This document shows positions 36,454 through 43,742 of a DNA stretch of 64,000 bases, one piece after another. Source of the DNA: Streptomyces sp. DT2A-34. Lineage in GTDB: Bacteria > Actinomycetota > Actinomycetes > Streptomycetales > Streptomycetaceae. A program made the translations under genes and the position numbers. Within the stretch, counting starts at the first letter, position 1, and every line of letters begins with the position of its first letter. The stretch lies in the NCBI RefSeq assembly GCF_030499515.1, contig NZ_JASTWJ010000001.1, positions 4,320,001 to 4,384,000 on the forward strand, read 5' to 3'. Below the pieces are notes generated by a model. It was not told the DNA's origin. It saw only the letters and a list, made by a program, of their open reading frames with translations, and searched no databases.

Positions 36454-36826
36454 CGCACACCCCCTGACTCCCGCTGCGAAAGCGCACCCTCGCTCGGCGC
36501 ATGCCCCTGCTCCGCCGTAGAAGAAGCAAGGCACGAGGGGCATGGACACCGACGAATCACCGCTACAGCCTACTGATCGGCATCGCATAGGAGGAAGTGA
36601 TCACATCAGACCGAGACCAGGTACCGGGCTCGTGGCCGGAAGCTGGCTATGGATGCAGGGATCGTCGCCCCGCTCCGTTCATATTCCGCAGCAGGACCAA
36701 CAGACCTGCGCGTGTCAGCGCGGGAAGTAGGTCCTGCAGACGAAGCCGGCTCAAAGCCCGATCGGAATAGTCACGGGCCCGGTTTCCATTGCCTCTCCTG
36801 TAGAGATCGCGCAGAGGGGGACGCTG
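36454..36826. promoter_or_regulatory. Divergent intergenic region, kinase versus DUF5655 nuclease gene
   Basis: These 373 bases separate the - strand kinase gene from the + strand nuclease gene, so promoters for both directions must lie here unless transcription enters from outside. A strong AGGAGG at 36589-36594 sits only two bases before a GTG at 36597 that opens a 57-codon frame. That spacing is too short for normal initiation, so I do not call it a gene. No clear sigma-factor boxes or tRNA were seen. Confidence 0.35.
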
Positions 36827-37759
36827 GTGACCGACCTGAAGCTGTTCCGGCTGGATTCCAATGGCCGGGACGTCGAACTACGGGGCTCGACGGTGGCGCT
36901 GGAGGTCGAGCTTCAGCGTCGGGTCGAGGCCGGCATGGGGCAGATGCTCGGCATCCGTTTCCTGGCTTCGGAGTATCCGACGGGCCCGTGGCACCGGGGC
37001 CGGATCGACTCGCTCGGGCTGGACGAAAGCAATAACCCCGTGGTGATCGAGTACAAGAAGGGCTCCGATAGCGGAGTCGTGTCGCAGGCGGTCTCGTACC
37101 TGTCGTGGCTACGCTCCGCGCGTCACGAGTTCGAGGCGCTGGTCAAGGAGAAGCTGGGCACAGAGGCAGCAGAGGCGATCGACTGGCGCAATCCGCGGAT
37201 GGTCTGCATCGCCGCCGGCTTCTCGCATCACGACCGGGTTGCCGTGCACGACCTGAACAAGCGGATTGACCTCGTGCGCTACCGCGTCTTCGACGGCGGG
37301 CTGCTGAGCCTGATGCTGGTCGAGTCGGCCCCCGGGACCACCAGCCCAGCGTCGGCTCGGCGACGTTCTCCGGGACGGGAAGTGACGGTTGATGTCGACG
37401 ATGGCACCAAGTCTGTTCAGGCGACTCTCGACGCGGTTTCCGATGACTTGCGTGCGCTTTACGCCGAGCTGGACGAGGTGCTAACCGCCTCGGGCGAAGT
37501 GGAGGTCGACACAAAGCAGCACTACATCGCCTACAGACGGATGGTGAACATCGCCTCCGTCATCTTCCGACGCAAACACGAGGCAATCCTGGTCTACCTG
37601 AGGGTTGACCCGGACACCGTGGTGTTGGAGGAGGGCTTCTCGCGCGACATGCGTGGCATTGGCCATCTCGGAACAGGCGACCTGGAGGTCCGGATCTCCT
37701 CGGCTGCATGCCTTGAGAAGGCAGGCCCGCTGATCCGGCGGGCGTTCGAGGCAGCCTGA
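36827..37759 (+). CDS. PD-(D/E)XK nuclease with DUF5655 C-terminal domain
   Basis: This 310-aa protein has an N-terminal nuclease-like domain with G-R-I-D61-S, V-V-I-E75-Y-K77-K, and Q87-A-V-S-Y91, the PD-(D/E)XK plus QxxxY set. The C-terminal 100 residues (I-A-Y-R-R-M-V-N-I-A, then V-L-E-E-G-F-S-R-D-M) look like DUF5655, a domain I know from this nuclease context. GTG at 36827 follows AGAGGGGG. It faces away from the kinase gene and converges on the next gene. It is common near restriction and defence genes, but the substrate and whether it works with the - strand block are unknown. Confidence 0.75.
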   Translation: MTDLKLFRLDSNGRDVELRGSTVALEVELQRRVEAGMGQMLGIRFLASEYPTGPWHRGRIDSLGLDESNNPVVIEYKKGSDSGVVSQAVSYLSWLRSARHEFEALVKEKLGTEAAEAIDWRNPRMVCIAAGFSHHDRVAVHDLNKRIDLVRYRVFDGGLLSLMLVESAPGTTSPASARRRSPGREVTVDVDDGTKSVQATLDAVSDDLRALYAELDEVLTASGEVEVDTKQHYIAYRRMVNIASVIFRRKHEAILVYLRVDPDTVVLEEGFSRDMRGIGHLGTGDLEVRISSAACLEKAGPLIRRAFEAA

Positions 37760-37807
37760 CTTTCGAGGCGGGAACCGTGATGGCCGTTGGAGCGGGACAT
37801 CGGTATT

Positions 37808-38962
37808 TCACACCTCAAGGAGCTCGTCCTCAAGCTGCGCCCAACTCGGCCAGGTGCCACCGGTCTCGCGGACGACGGTGAGGAGCCGCCCTTCCAAGTG
37901 GACGTCCGCCCGTTTCCCCGCCAATTCGATGCCCTCGGGGTGTCGGCGGGCTCGGCGCTGCCCTGATGGGTACTCGGCCAGGACGCCGATCAGGACGTCA
38001 TGACGGGCAGTGCCCAGTTCGTCGGCTGATGCCCAAGAACCTCGTACAGGTACGCCTGCGAAGCTTCCGACTGTCGGACCGGCTGTCCGGTAGAGCGTGT
38101 CGAGGACGTCCCCCACTCTCTCGTCCGTGCGGTCGCGGATGGCTACCACGTTGGTACGCCTCCTTCCGCGCCGTAGGACCGAGGGTCGCCCGTCCATACC
38201 GTCGTCCAGCTCGGATCCCCGCACCCGGCGCGGCGGCTCAATCCACCAATCTGGCTCGTACTCCTCCTGGATCGCCCCGAGCTGCACGCCGTCACCACCC
38301 CACCAACCGGCTTTAGGGATGAAGATGTCAACTCCCACGCCGGTCGCGCCGATCCATACCCAGCTCATGAAGTACGGGTGATCCTGCAAGTCGGCTGACC
38401 AGGAGGCGAGTTGAAGAAGCCGCTTCTTCTGGTTCGAATCCGGGTTCTTCGGGAACAGCGTTTTCGCCTCGCGATGACGTCCACGCGCCTCTCCGGCGAC
38501 GGGCCCGTTCGGCAGGTGGAACAGAAGGTCCGGCCTAACGCCGAACGTCCCGTACTTGGTCTGCAACGGGCCGGGCGGGAGGACATCGAAGCTATGCAGA
38601 GTGTTACGCCCAGGCTTCCAGGAGAACAACGACTCGCTCCCGGCTGTCATCACCCCGAGCCCTGCGCACTCACTGATGAACCGTCGGACGTGCAGTGATG
38701 TAGCCAGCAGAGACGAGTAGTCGACCTGAAGGGCCAAGCCGCTTGGGGCGGCGAGGTAGCTGGTCAGCAGCCGGGCCTCGTGCAGACGGATGCGGTAGTC
38801 CACGACTCGCCGGAAGTCGCAGGCCAACGCGTTGATGTGAACCAGACGAGCGAGATGGACGGGTAGGTCCATCCCTCCAAGCTTCTTCGCGTGAACGCTG
38901 GGATCGCCACCCGCCCCCGGAACGATCTCGAACTGCCAGACCCTGGCGCGCACGGTGTTCAT
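37808..38962 (-). CDS. Hypothetical protein with a degenerate nuclease-like core
   Basis: I do not recognise this 384-aa family. Residues 140-190 resemble a PD-(D/E)XK core: R-P-D145-L-L-F, then G-E158-A-R160 (Arg in place of the usual Lys), followed by Q184-L-A-S-W. The N-terminal half is helical and may be a DNA-binding or sensor part. It has no signal peptide or membrane segment. Its ATG at 38962 has no strong ribosome binding site. It stands alone, convergent with the DUF5655 gene (48 bases between stops). A nuclease-fold role is inference from three spaced residues. Confidence 0.55.
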   Translation of the reverse strand: MNTVRARVWQFEIVPGAGGDPSVHAKKLGGMDLPVHLARLVHINALACDFRRVVDYRIRLHEARLLTSYLAAPSGLALQVDYSSLLATSLHVRRFISECAGLGVMTAGSESLFSWKPGRNTLHSFDVLPPGPLQTKYGTFGVRPDLLFHLPNGPVAGEARGRHREAKTLFPKNPDSNQKKRLLQLASWSADLQDHPYFMSWVWIGATGVGVDIFIPKAGWWGGDGVQLGAIQEEYEPDWWIEPPRRVRGSELDDGMDGRPSVLRRGRRRTNVVAIRDRTDERVGDVLDTLYRTAGPTVGSFAGVPVRGSWASADELGTARHDVLIGVLAEYPSGQRRARRHPEGIELAGKRADVHLEGRLLTVVRETGGTWPSWAQLEDELLEV

Positions 38963-39076
38963 GTCGGCAGCTTACGGAGCCGCACCGACAACCGCACAGC
39001 ACGGTGGCGCGCCCCCCAGTGCGCCGGGTTCCTGGCAGTCCTCCACCGAGCATGGACGGCTGGTGACTCGTGCTTC

Positions 39077-39117
39077 GAGCTCGTAACAGGTTCTTGTTGA
39101 GGTGCCCGGGTCGGGTG
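39077..39117 (+). repeat. Left end of IS remnant, copy 1 of a 41-base inverted repeat
   Basis: These 41 bases recur in inverted orientation at 40005-40045 with 38 of 41 positions identical. They include the 14-base terminal inverted repeat of the IS remnant and 27 bases of its subterminal sequence. Confidence 0.85.
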
Positions 39118-39150
39118 TTACCGATGTGATGATTCGATCGTTCGCGTCGT

Positions 39151-39425
39151 GTGACGACTCGGCCTTCGATCGTGGACGACGGCTTGTGGGCACGGATCGA
39201 ACCGCTGCTCCCGCCCTGGCCCGAGCGGGCACTGGGGCCAAAACCGGTGGACGACCGGCTGTGCCTGCAGCAAGCTCCGCTTCGTCGTCGAGCAGACCTT
39301 CGCCCTGCTCCACCAGCTCACGCCTGGCTGTGCGCTGGGAACGACGCCTTGAACTCCACGATGCTTTCGTCTCATTGGGCTGCAGCCTCATCTGCTGGCG
39401 GCGCCTCAAGAAGGCCGGATCATGA
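39151..39425 (+). pseudogene. IS5-family transposase remnant, internally deleted and frameshifted
   Basis: The N-terminal part reads V-D-D-G-L-W-A-R-I-E-P-L-L-P-P-W, the usual opening of Streptomyces IS5-group transposases. It then jumps straight to a C-terminal piece (L-R-F-V-V-E-Q-T-F-A-L-L-H). The frame shifts before the classic ending R-L-A-V-R-W-E-R-R-L-E-L-H, then C-W-R-R-L-K-K. The catalytic DDE middle is missing. GTG at 39151 begins the first piece, and the last piece ends at 39425. It cannot encode a working transposase. Confidence 0.85.
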
Positions 39426-39440
39426 TCGTGTCACGAGCTC

Positions 39441-39890
39441 TTAGCGCAGTTCCCTCTTTACCGCACGGAGCAGGTCCGCCTGGAGCGGTTCCAGGTGTAC
39501 CCACCAGTCTGGGTACTGCGTCGGGTCGCGGGACACATCATGCAGTGCCTTGTTGTGTGCGATGAGGGGTCGCTGAAGATCGTCCGAACTAATGATCTCG
39601 ACCTGCTTCTCGGCCAGCCAAAGTCGTTCAACAAGGCCCTTGATAGCTGGTGCGGCTTCCCCGCGCTCCCGGGCATCCAGCTCACCTTGCAGTTTGTGTG
39701 CTGCCTCCAGATAGCTGGAGATCGCAGCCTTGACTTCGGCACGGTGTGCGGCGCGCCCCTCCTCGGCGATTCGTGCTCGAGACTCCCGGGCCGCGCTGCG
39801 CTGCACGAGCAATGTCGCTGCTGCACCAACACTCACGCCGAGGAGGGGCACAAGGCCGACGACCAAGTCAGATGCTATTCCGGAACTCAT
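39441..39890 (-). CDS. Small membrane-anchored coiled-coil protein
   Basis: This 149-aa protein has one N-terminal membrane segment (about residues 9-30, V-V-G-L-V-P-L-L-G-V-S-V-G-A-A-A) and a long charged helical tail, with V-R-Q/R-S-A-A-R-type residues just inside the membrane. I do not recognise the family. Similar short proteins are common in Streptomyces and usually uncharacterised. Its stop codon touches the IS right end, so the original C-terminus may have been lost or altered by the insertion. It is bracketed by inverted IS-end copies on both sides. The ATG at 39890 has only a weak ribosome binding site. Confidence 0.6.
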   Translation of the reverse strand: MSSGIASDLVVGLVPLLGVSVGAAATLLVQRSAARESRARIAEEGRAAHRAEVKAAISSYLEAAHKLQGELDARERGEAAPAIKGLVERLWLAEKQVEIISSDDLQRPLIAHNKALHDVSRDPTQYPDWWVHLEPLQADLLRAVKRELR

Positions 39891-40004
39891 CCACTCAGTG
39901 TGGCTCTTGCAGGAGGCACCCGGGGGTTGACCAAACGAAGTGGCCGACGCGCGGACCGGATCAGGTCGGCTCCTCCGAGATCGGAGGCTTCCTCACACCA
40001 GTCC

Positions 40005-40045
40005 CACCCGACCAGGGCACCTCAGCAAGATCCTGTTACGAGCTC
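40005..40045 (-). repeat. Solo inverted copy of the IS left end
   Basis: This is the reverse complement of 39077-39117 with three mismatches in 41. Similarity stops at about 40003, so only the IS end survives and no transposase coding is next to it. It lies between the small membrane protein gene and the methyltransferase gene. It could mark a second, older insertion or one side of a former composite element. Confidence 0.8.
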
Positions 40046-40105
40046 TTCACATGCCACCAGCCGTCTGCTCTGTATCTCCGGGACAGCAGTGCTGCGTTCC
40101 TACTC

Positions 40106-40867
40106 TCATTCCTCTGGTCCCGCCAAGACGAAGTCCTCGCGCTGTGCGGTCTGTTGCAGTGTCTGCAACAGCCGAGCTTCTGCGATGTCGGCGTAGTGAT
40201 CGGAGAGTTCGACGCCTATGAACTGGCGGCCTTCACGCAAGGCAGCAACGCCGGTCGTGCCGGAGCCAGTGAAGGGGTCGAGGACCGTTCCGCCGGGAGG
40301 GCAGATCTTCACCAATTCCTGCATCACTTCCACAGGCTTCTGCGTGATGTGTACGCGGTCCTTCCGGGGCTGACTCGCGGTGTAGAGACCCGGGAGGTAG
40401 ACGGGATTCCGGTTGGCATCGACCGGCCCCTTGGTTCCCCACACGATGTACTCGCACGACTGCTTGAGTCGGCCCTTCTGCGGTCGTGAGACCGGCTTGT
40501 GCCACGAGGCGATTCCCCGCCAGGTCCACCCGGCGGCCTGGAGCGCGTCCGTCGTCGTCGGCAGCTGCCGCCAGTCGGTGAAGACGAGCGCGGTGCCGGA
40601 CTCGACGGTCGCGCGATAGGACTCGGTGAGCAGGAGGGTGAGCCAGAAGCCGTACGAGCGCTGGTCTCGGTTCTCGCCGGGGAAGTTGGCGAGGTCGTGC
40701 TCGGCGTCCGCCGAGGTGTACTTCGCGCGCGCGGAGCGGCCGGTGCGCTCGCTGCTCGTTCGGCCGCCGCTGTTGTAGGGCGGGTCGGTGATGACGGCAT
40801 CGACGCTGTTGTCGGGGATGCCTGCGAGGGCGGTCAGCGCGTCGCCTCGATGGAGGGTGTACGGCAT
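40106..40867 (-). CDS. Orphan site-specific DNA methyltransferase (N4/N6 amino type)
   Basis: This 253-aa protein has the catalytic D-P-P-Y at residues 28-31 (V-I-T-D-P-P-Y-N-S-G-G) ahead of the S-adenosylmethionine motif D-P-F-T-G-S-G-T-T-G near residue 205. That is the beta-class order. The start at 40867 is chosen because the conserved M-P-Y-T-L-H-R-G-D-A opening begins there; the frame extends further upstream without support. No cognate restriction enzyme of matching type is adjacent. It may protect the mobile element from host restriction, or be phage-derived. It reads away from the conjugation-like operon. Confidence 0.82.
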   Translation of the reverse strand: MPYTLHRGDALTALAGIPDNSVDAVITDPPYNSGGRTSSERTGRSARAKYTSADAEHDLANFPGENRDQRSYGFWLTLLLTESYRATVESGTALVFTDWRQLPTTTDALQAAGWTWRGIASWHKPVSRPQKGRLKQSCEYIVWGTKGPVDANRNPVYLPGLYTASQPRKDRVHITQKPVEVMQELVKICPPGGTVLDPFTGSGTTGVAALREGRQFIGVELSDHYADIAEARLLQTLQQTAQREDFVLAGPEE

Positions 40868-41424
40868 TGCGCGGTTCTCTCTTTCGGGGAGGCGGTCGTG
40901 CGCGTATTTCTCCGCTCGCGGAGGGATGCGCACGTCGGCATGGGTCGCTCCGTGGAACTGCGAGAGCAGTCGCCGTGGCGATCAATGCGCTGGAGGTTAA
41001 CCCCGAATTCCGGCCGCACCCAATGAGGTCGAATCTCGGCCGAGCGCCCCGAAACCCCCCGAGGCACGGGCCGTTTGGTGCGGCCGGATTTCGTCCCTAC
41101 AGTCTCGCCGTGTTCACAGGACGGGACCTGGTTCCGCCCCTGCTGAGCTGTGCCGATGCGTGCCGTTCCGTCCGAAGGACAGCGTGCCTGGCACCCCACC
41201 GAATGGCTTCCTAATCGGCGAAGGGGACTCCCCATGTGGCGAGTGAGATTACGAGCGCGGCTGGCTGCCGCTTTCCAGTAATGGGCCAGCGGCCGGGAGT
41301 TAGCAGCTCCCGGCCCTGGTTTCCCTGACTCTCTCAGGGATTGCGAATTTATAACCGGCGTGGTGCCGGTGGCCTTTTCGACGAGAACGCCTGCGCCGCG
41401 CCGCCTACGAGTTAGGAGCTGCCG
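40868..41424 (+). promoter_or_regulatory. Long non-coding leader before the secretion operon
   Basis: These 557 bases lie between the divergently read methyltransferase gene and a 25-codon leader frame, so the main promoter of the + strand type IV operon is expected here. No tRNA or convincing protein gene is seen. The last 130 bases contain three successive hairpins, described separately. The sequence around 41340-41353 (GAATTTATAA) is notably AT-rich for this genome and could be a promoter element or an unstructured spacer. Confidence 0.5.
41291..41370 (+). promoter_or_regulatory. Array of three consecutive hairpins in the operon leader
   Basis: Three perfect stems follow each other: a 9-base stem at 41291-41315 (GGCCGGGAG with CTCCCGGCC), a 7-base stem at 41322-41340 (TCCCTGA with TCAGGGA), and a 6-base stem at 41354-41370 (ACCGGC with GCCGGT). 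None is followed by a T-run, so ordinary intrinsic termination is unlikely. The arrangement suggests a structured RNA leader, but I could not match it to a riboswitch class I know. Confidence 0.45.
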
Positions 41425-41502
41425 ATGCAGCATGCCCAGGCGCGCCCCTCCCCAGTGCCAGATTCCCTGTCCTGCCGCTCGGTGTTCGGCACGCCTTCAT
41501 GA
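41425..41502 (+). CDS. 25-residue leader peptide coupled to the wall hydrolase gene
   Basis: ATG at 41425 follows AGGAG at 41414-41418 with six bases between. The frame encodes M-Q-H-A-Q-A-R-P-S-P and ends in TGA at 41500-41502, overlapping the ATG of the next gene by four bases (ATGA). The next gene has no ribosome binding site of its own, so translation of this leader probably delivers ribosomes to it. Its first 15 bases match the second-codon region of the pilin-like gene (from 42727) at 14 positions. The peptide itself need not have a function. Confidence 0.5.
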   Translation: MQHAQARPSPVPDSLSCRSVFGTPS

Positions 41503-42641
41503 AGAAGGCCATCGCCATAGCAGGGGCCGTGGCGCTCGGCCCCACGTTGTTGATAGCGCCGGTCGCTGTCGCTCTCGCTGGTTCCAGCAGTGCTCAGGCC
41601 GCCTGTTCCGCAGGCGGTGCACAGGCTGTGGACAGCGCGGCTGTCGCGAAGCTGGTGAAGTCGATCCTCAAGGACGGCAGTAAGGGATCCGTATCCGTTT
41701 CGGGCCTGGATGACCCCGAGGAGCAGATCCCGAACGCCGAGACGATCCAGGCCACCGGCATCGCGATGAAGGTGCCGGCCCGGGGGCAGATCGTTGCCCT
41801 GGCTACGGCGCTGCAGGAGTCGGGGCTACGGAACCTGGATTACGGGGATCGAGATTCGCTCGGTCTCTTCCAGCAACGCCCCAGCCAGGGTTGGGGTACG
41901 GCTGCCGAGGTTCGCGATCCGGTGCACGCCTCGACCAAGTTCTACGAGGGCCTGCTCAAGGTCTCGGGCTGGCAGTCGATGACCATCGCCCAAGCCGCGC
42001 AGGCGGTCCAGAAGAGCGGCTATCCCGACGCGTACGCGAAGTGGGAGCCGCTGGCCACGGCCCTGCAGAAGGCCATCACTAAGTCGCTGAGCCAGAGCGG
42101 AAGTTTCAGCAAGGACAGCGACACCGGCAGTGAGGCCGAGCAGACGGCCACCTCAACGACTGCCGGATGCGGCAGCAGCGAGGACGGGTCCTCCTTCGGC
42201 CCGATTCCCGAGGGGTCGATACCCGAGGGCTACGAGATCCCGGCCAGCGCGCCCAAGTCGGTGCGTACGGCGATCCGTTGGGGCCTTGGCCAACTCGGTA
42301 CGCCGTACCAGTGGGGCGGTTCGTGTTCCGCTCCGCACGGTCAGGACCCGATGGGCCGGTGCGACTGTTCGTCCCTGATGCAGGCTTCGTACAAGGCCGG
42401 CGGTGTCTCGATCTCCCGGACCACGTACACGCAGGTCAACGAGGGCAAGGCGGTCAGCGTCGATGCCCTCAAGCCGGGTGACCTCCTGTTCACCCGCGGC
42501 ACGACCGCAGCGCCCGAACACGTCGGGATGTTCATTGGTCAGGGCTTGATCCTGCAGGCCCCAAAGACCGGCGACGTGGTCAAGATCTCGACCCTCGCCG
42601 AATGGCGTGCGGACATCGTCGCCGCCCGCCGGGTCGTCTGA
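41499..42641 (+). CDS. Exported peptidoglycan hydrolase: transglycosylase-like plus NlpC/P60 domain
   Basis: This 380-aa protein has an N-terminal signal segment (about residues 1-32). A lysozyme/transglycosylase-like domain follows (about 65-200, with A-T-A-L-Q-E-S-G-L and G-L-F-Q-Q-R-P), then an NlpC/P60 endopeptidase (about 250-380). The NlpC part shows catalytic Cys in C-D-C-S-S-L and His in P-E-H-V-G-M-F. Such bifunctional enzymes open the cell wall for conjugative secretion machines in Gram-positive bacteria (VirB1/TcpG-like). It starts by ATGA overlap with the leader frame. It opens the type IV-like operon. Confidence 0.87.
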   Translation: MKKAIAIAGAVALGPTLLIAPVAVALAGSSSAQAACSAGGAQAVDSAAVAKLVKSILKDGSKGSVSVSGLDDPEEQIPNAETIQATGIAMKVPARGQIVALATALQESGLRNLDYGDRDSLGLFQQRPSQGWGTAAEVRDPVHASTKFYEGLLKVSGWQSMTIAQAAQAVQKSGYPDAYAKWEPLATALQKAITKSLSQSGSFSKDSDTGSEAEQTATSTTAGCGSSEDGSSFGPIPEGSIPEGYEIPASAPKSVRTAIRWGLGQLGTPYQWGGSCSAPHGQDPMGRCDCSSLMQASYKAGGVSISRTTYTQVNEGKAVSVDALKPGDLLFTRGTTAAPEHVGMFIGQGLILQAPKTGDVVKISTLAEWRADIVAARRVV

Positions 42642-42717
42642 CCGGCTTCTTCTCCCCCTCCCCTCGCTCCATCTCCCCTCGGGCCCTCGCGCGCCCAAAA
42701 TCGCACTGGAGTTCCAA

Positions 42718-43026
42718 GTGAAGCTCATGCAGCACGCCCAGTATCTGGCGTACAACCCCGGCATCACACCGAAGGAGGGCGGGCTTCCCGGCCTCAGCGT
42801 GCTGAAGAACGTCGTCTCCTCGATCAACCTCTACAGCATCATCGCGGTGGTCGGCGCGCTGGCCATATCCGCCCTCGTCTGGGCCTGGGGCCACCACAGC
42901 GGCGGCCACCAGGCGGAGGCGAACGGCAAGAAGGGCACCGTCGTCGCCGCCGGCTGCGCCCTGCTGCTCGGGGCGGCCAACGGCATCGTCGCGTTCTTCT
43001 CGGCGATGGGAACGCAGGTCCACTGA
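42718..43026 (+). CDS. DUF6112-like small membrane protein, VirB2/TrbC-type pilin candidate
   Basis: This 102-aa protein has two membrane helices (about residues 37-60 and 76-97) joined by a short basic loop (H-Q-A-E-A-N-G-K-K-G). That is the hairpin layout of VirB2/TrbC pilin-type proteins. I associate the N-terminal P-G-I-T-P-K-E-G-G-L-P-G with the DUF6112 family. GTG at 42718 has GGAG upstream at good spacing. Its place between the wall hydrolase and the VirB8-like gene supports a pore or pilus role. The start beginning M-Q-H-A-Q is the alternative, three codons in. Confidence 0.72.
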   Translation: MKLMQHAQYLAYNPGITPKEGGLPGLSVLKNVVSSINLYSIIAVVGALAISALVWAWGHHSGGHQAEANGKKGTVVAAGCALLLGAANGIVAFFSAMGTQVH

Positions 43027-43712
43027 TGTCGAGGAAACGTTCCCGCACTGCTCAGGAGCGCACCTACGGGGCGCCCTCCTCGGTCCTTCAGCGTATCGCT
43101 CTCGGCAGCATCGTGCTCGCGGTGCTGCTGGCGATCTCCGGACTGCTCGCGTACGTGACTCGCCCGGAGCCCGCAGCCTCCGCGGCCCCCACTCCGGCGA
43201 GGACGTCCGCCCCGGAGTCGGCCTCGCCGGAGACGGCCAACGGCAAGCGTGAGGCCGTCGCGGCGCCGCCCCGGACGAGCGATCCGATCGTCTTCGCCAA
43301 GGCGGCCACCAAGGTGCTTTGGTCGTACGACACCCGCTCCATCTCCCGGGCCGAGCATGTGGCCGGGCTCAAGCGGTGGATGACCGACGAGAAGAAGTAC
43401 GCCGACTGGGCGTCCGTCACCAACCAGATCCCCAGCCCGGTGCTGTGGTCTCGGATGCACGACAACCGCCAGCACGCCAGCGCCACGATCGGCGAGGGCC
43501 ACTACCCACAGGCGTTCAAGACCGCCCTGGCCCAGGACCCCGGCGCGATCACCGAGGCGTACGTCTACGCCGTCACGGTCACCGGCAAGCAGGCCATCGC
43601 CTGGAAGGGCTCGGGCGCCGGAGCCGAGTCGCGCTCCACGACGCTCGCCGTCCAGTGCCGTCCCCACCACGACTGCGCCCTCGTCGGAGTGCTGCCGAGC
43701 GTCGCGCCGTGA
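43026..43712 (+). CDS. Single-pass membrane protein, VirB8/TcpC-like candidate
   Basis: This 228-aa protein has a basic cytoplasmic start, one membrane helix (about residues 25-48), a Pro/Ala/Ser linker and an extracytoplasmic domain of about 140 residues. The topology and size fit VirB8/TcpC-type scaffold proteins, which have an NTF2-like fold, although no diagnostic motif is visible. Two cysteines near the end (C-R-P-H-H-D-C) may form a disulfide. The ATG shares one base with the preceding stop (TGATG). Its position just before the VirB6-like gene matches other Gram-positive transfer operons. Confidence 0.6.
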   Translation: MSRKRSRTAQERTYGAPSSVLQRIALGSIVLAVLLAISGLLAYVTRPEPAASAAPTPARTSAPESASPETANGKREAVAAPPRTSDPIVFAKAATKVLWSYDTRSISRAEHVAGLKRWMTDEKKYADWASVTNQIPSPVLWSRMHDNRQHASATIGEGHYPQAFKTALAQDPGAITEAYVYAVTVTGKQAIAWKGSGAGAESRSTTLAVQCRPHHDCALVGVLPSVAP

Positions 43713-43742
43713 TCGCCGCCGCTCCCGAAAGGAGGTGCCCTC

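Larger units (their letters stand above)
39077..39440 (+). mobile_element. Decayed IS5-type insertion sequence
   Basis: A 364-base remnant is bounded by imperfect terminal inverted repeats: GAGCTCGTAACAGG at 39077-39090, and GAGCTCGTGACACG read from 39440 back to 39427, matching at 12 of 14 bases. Inside lies a transposase with most of its middle deleted. No clear target duplication is seen beside the ends. The right end directly abuts the TAA stop codon of the - strand gene at 39441. A full-length element would be about 800-900 bases, so more than half is gone and it cannot move on its own. Confidence 0.75.

Noticed and set aside
36597..36770. 57-codon frame behind a perfect AGGAGG
   Set aside because: Only two bases separate the ribosome binding site from the GTG, and the encoded peptide is Arg/Ser-rich with no pattern.
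39972..39987. CCTCCG-AGAT-CGGAGG hairpin as a terminator for the orphan methyltransferase
   Set aside because: The stem is only six bases, lies about 120 bases past the stop codon, and has no T-run on either strand.
41291..41370. c-di-AMP (ydaO-type) riboswitch before a wall hydrolase
   Set aside because: This class often precedes actinobacterial wall hydrolase genes, but the conserved sequence blocks I remember were not found in the leader.
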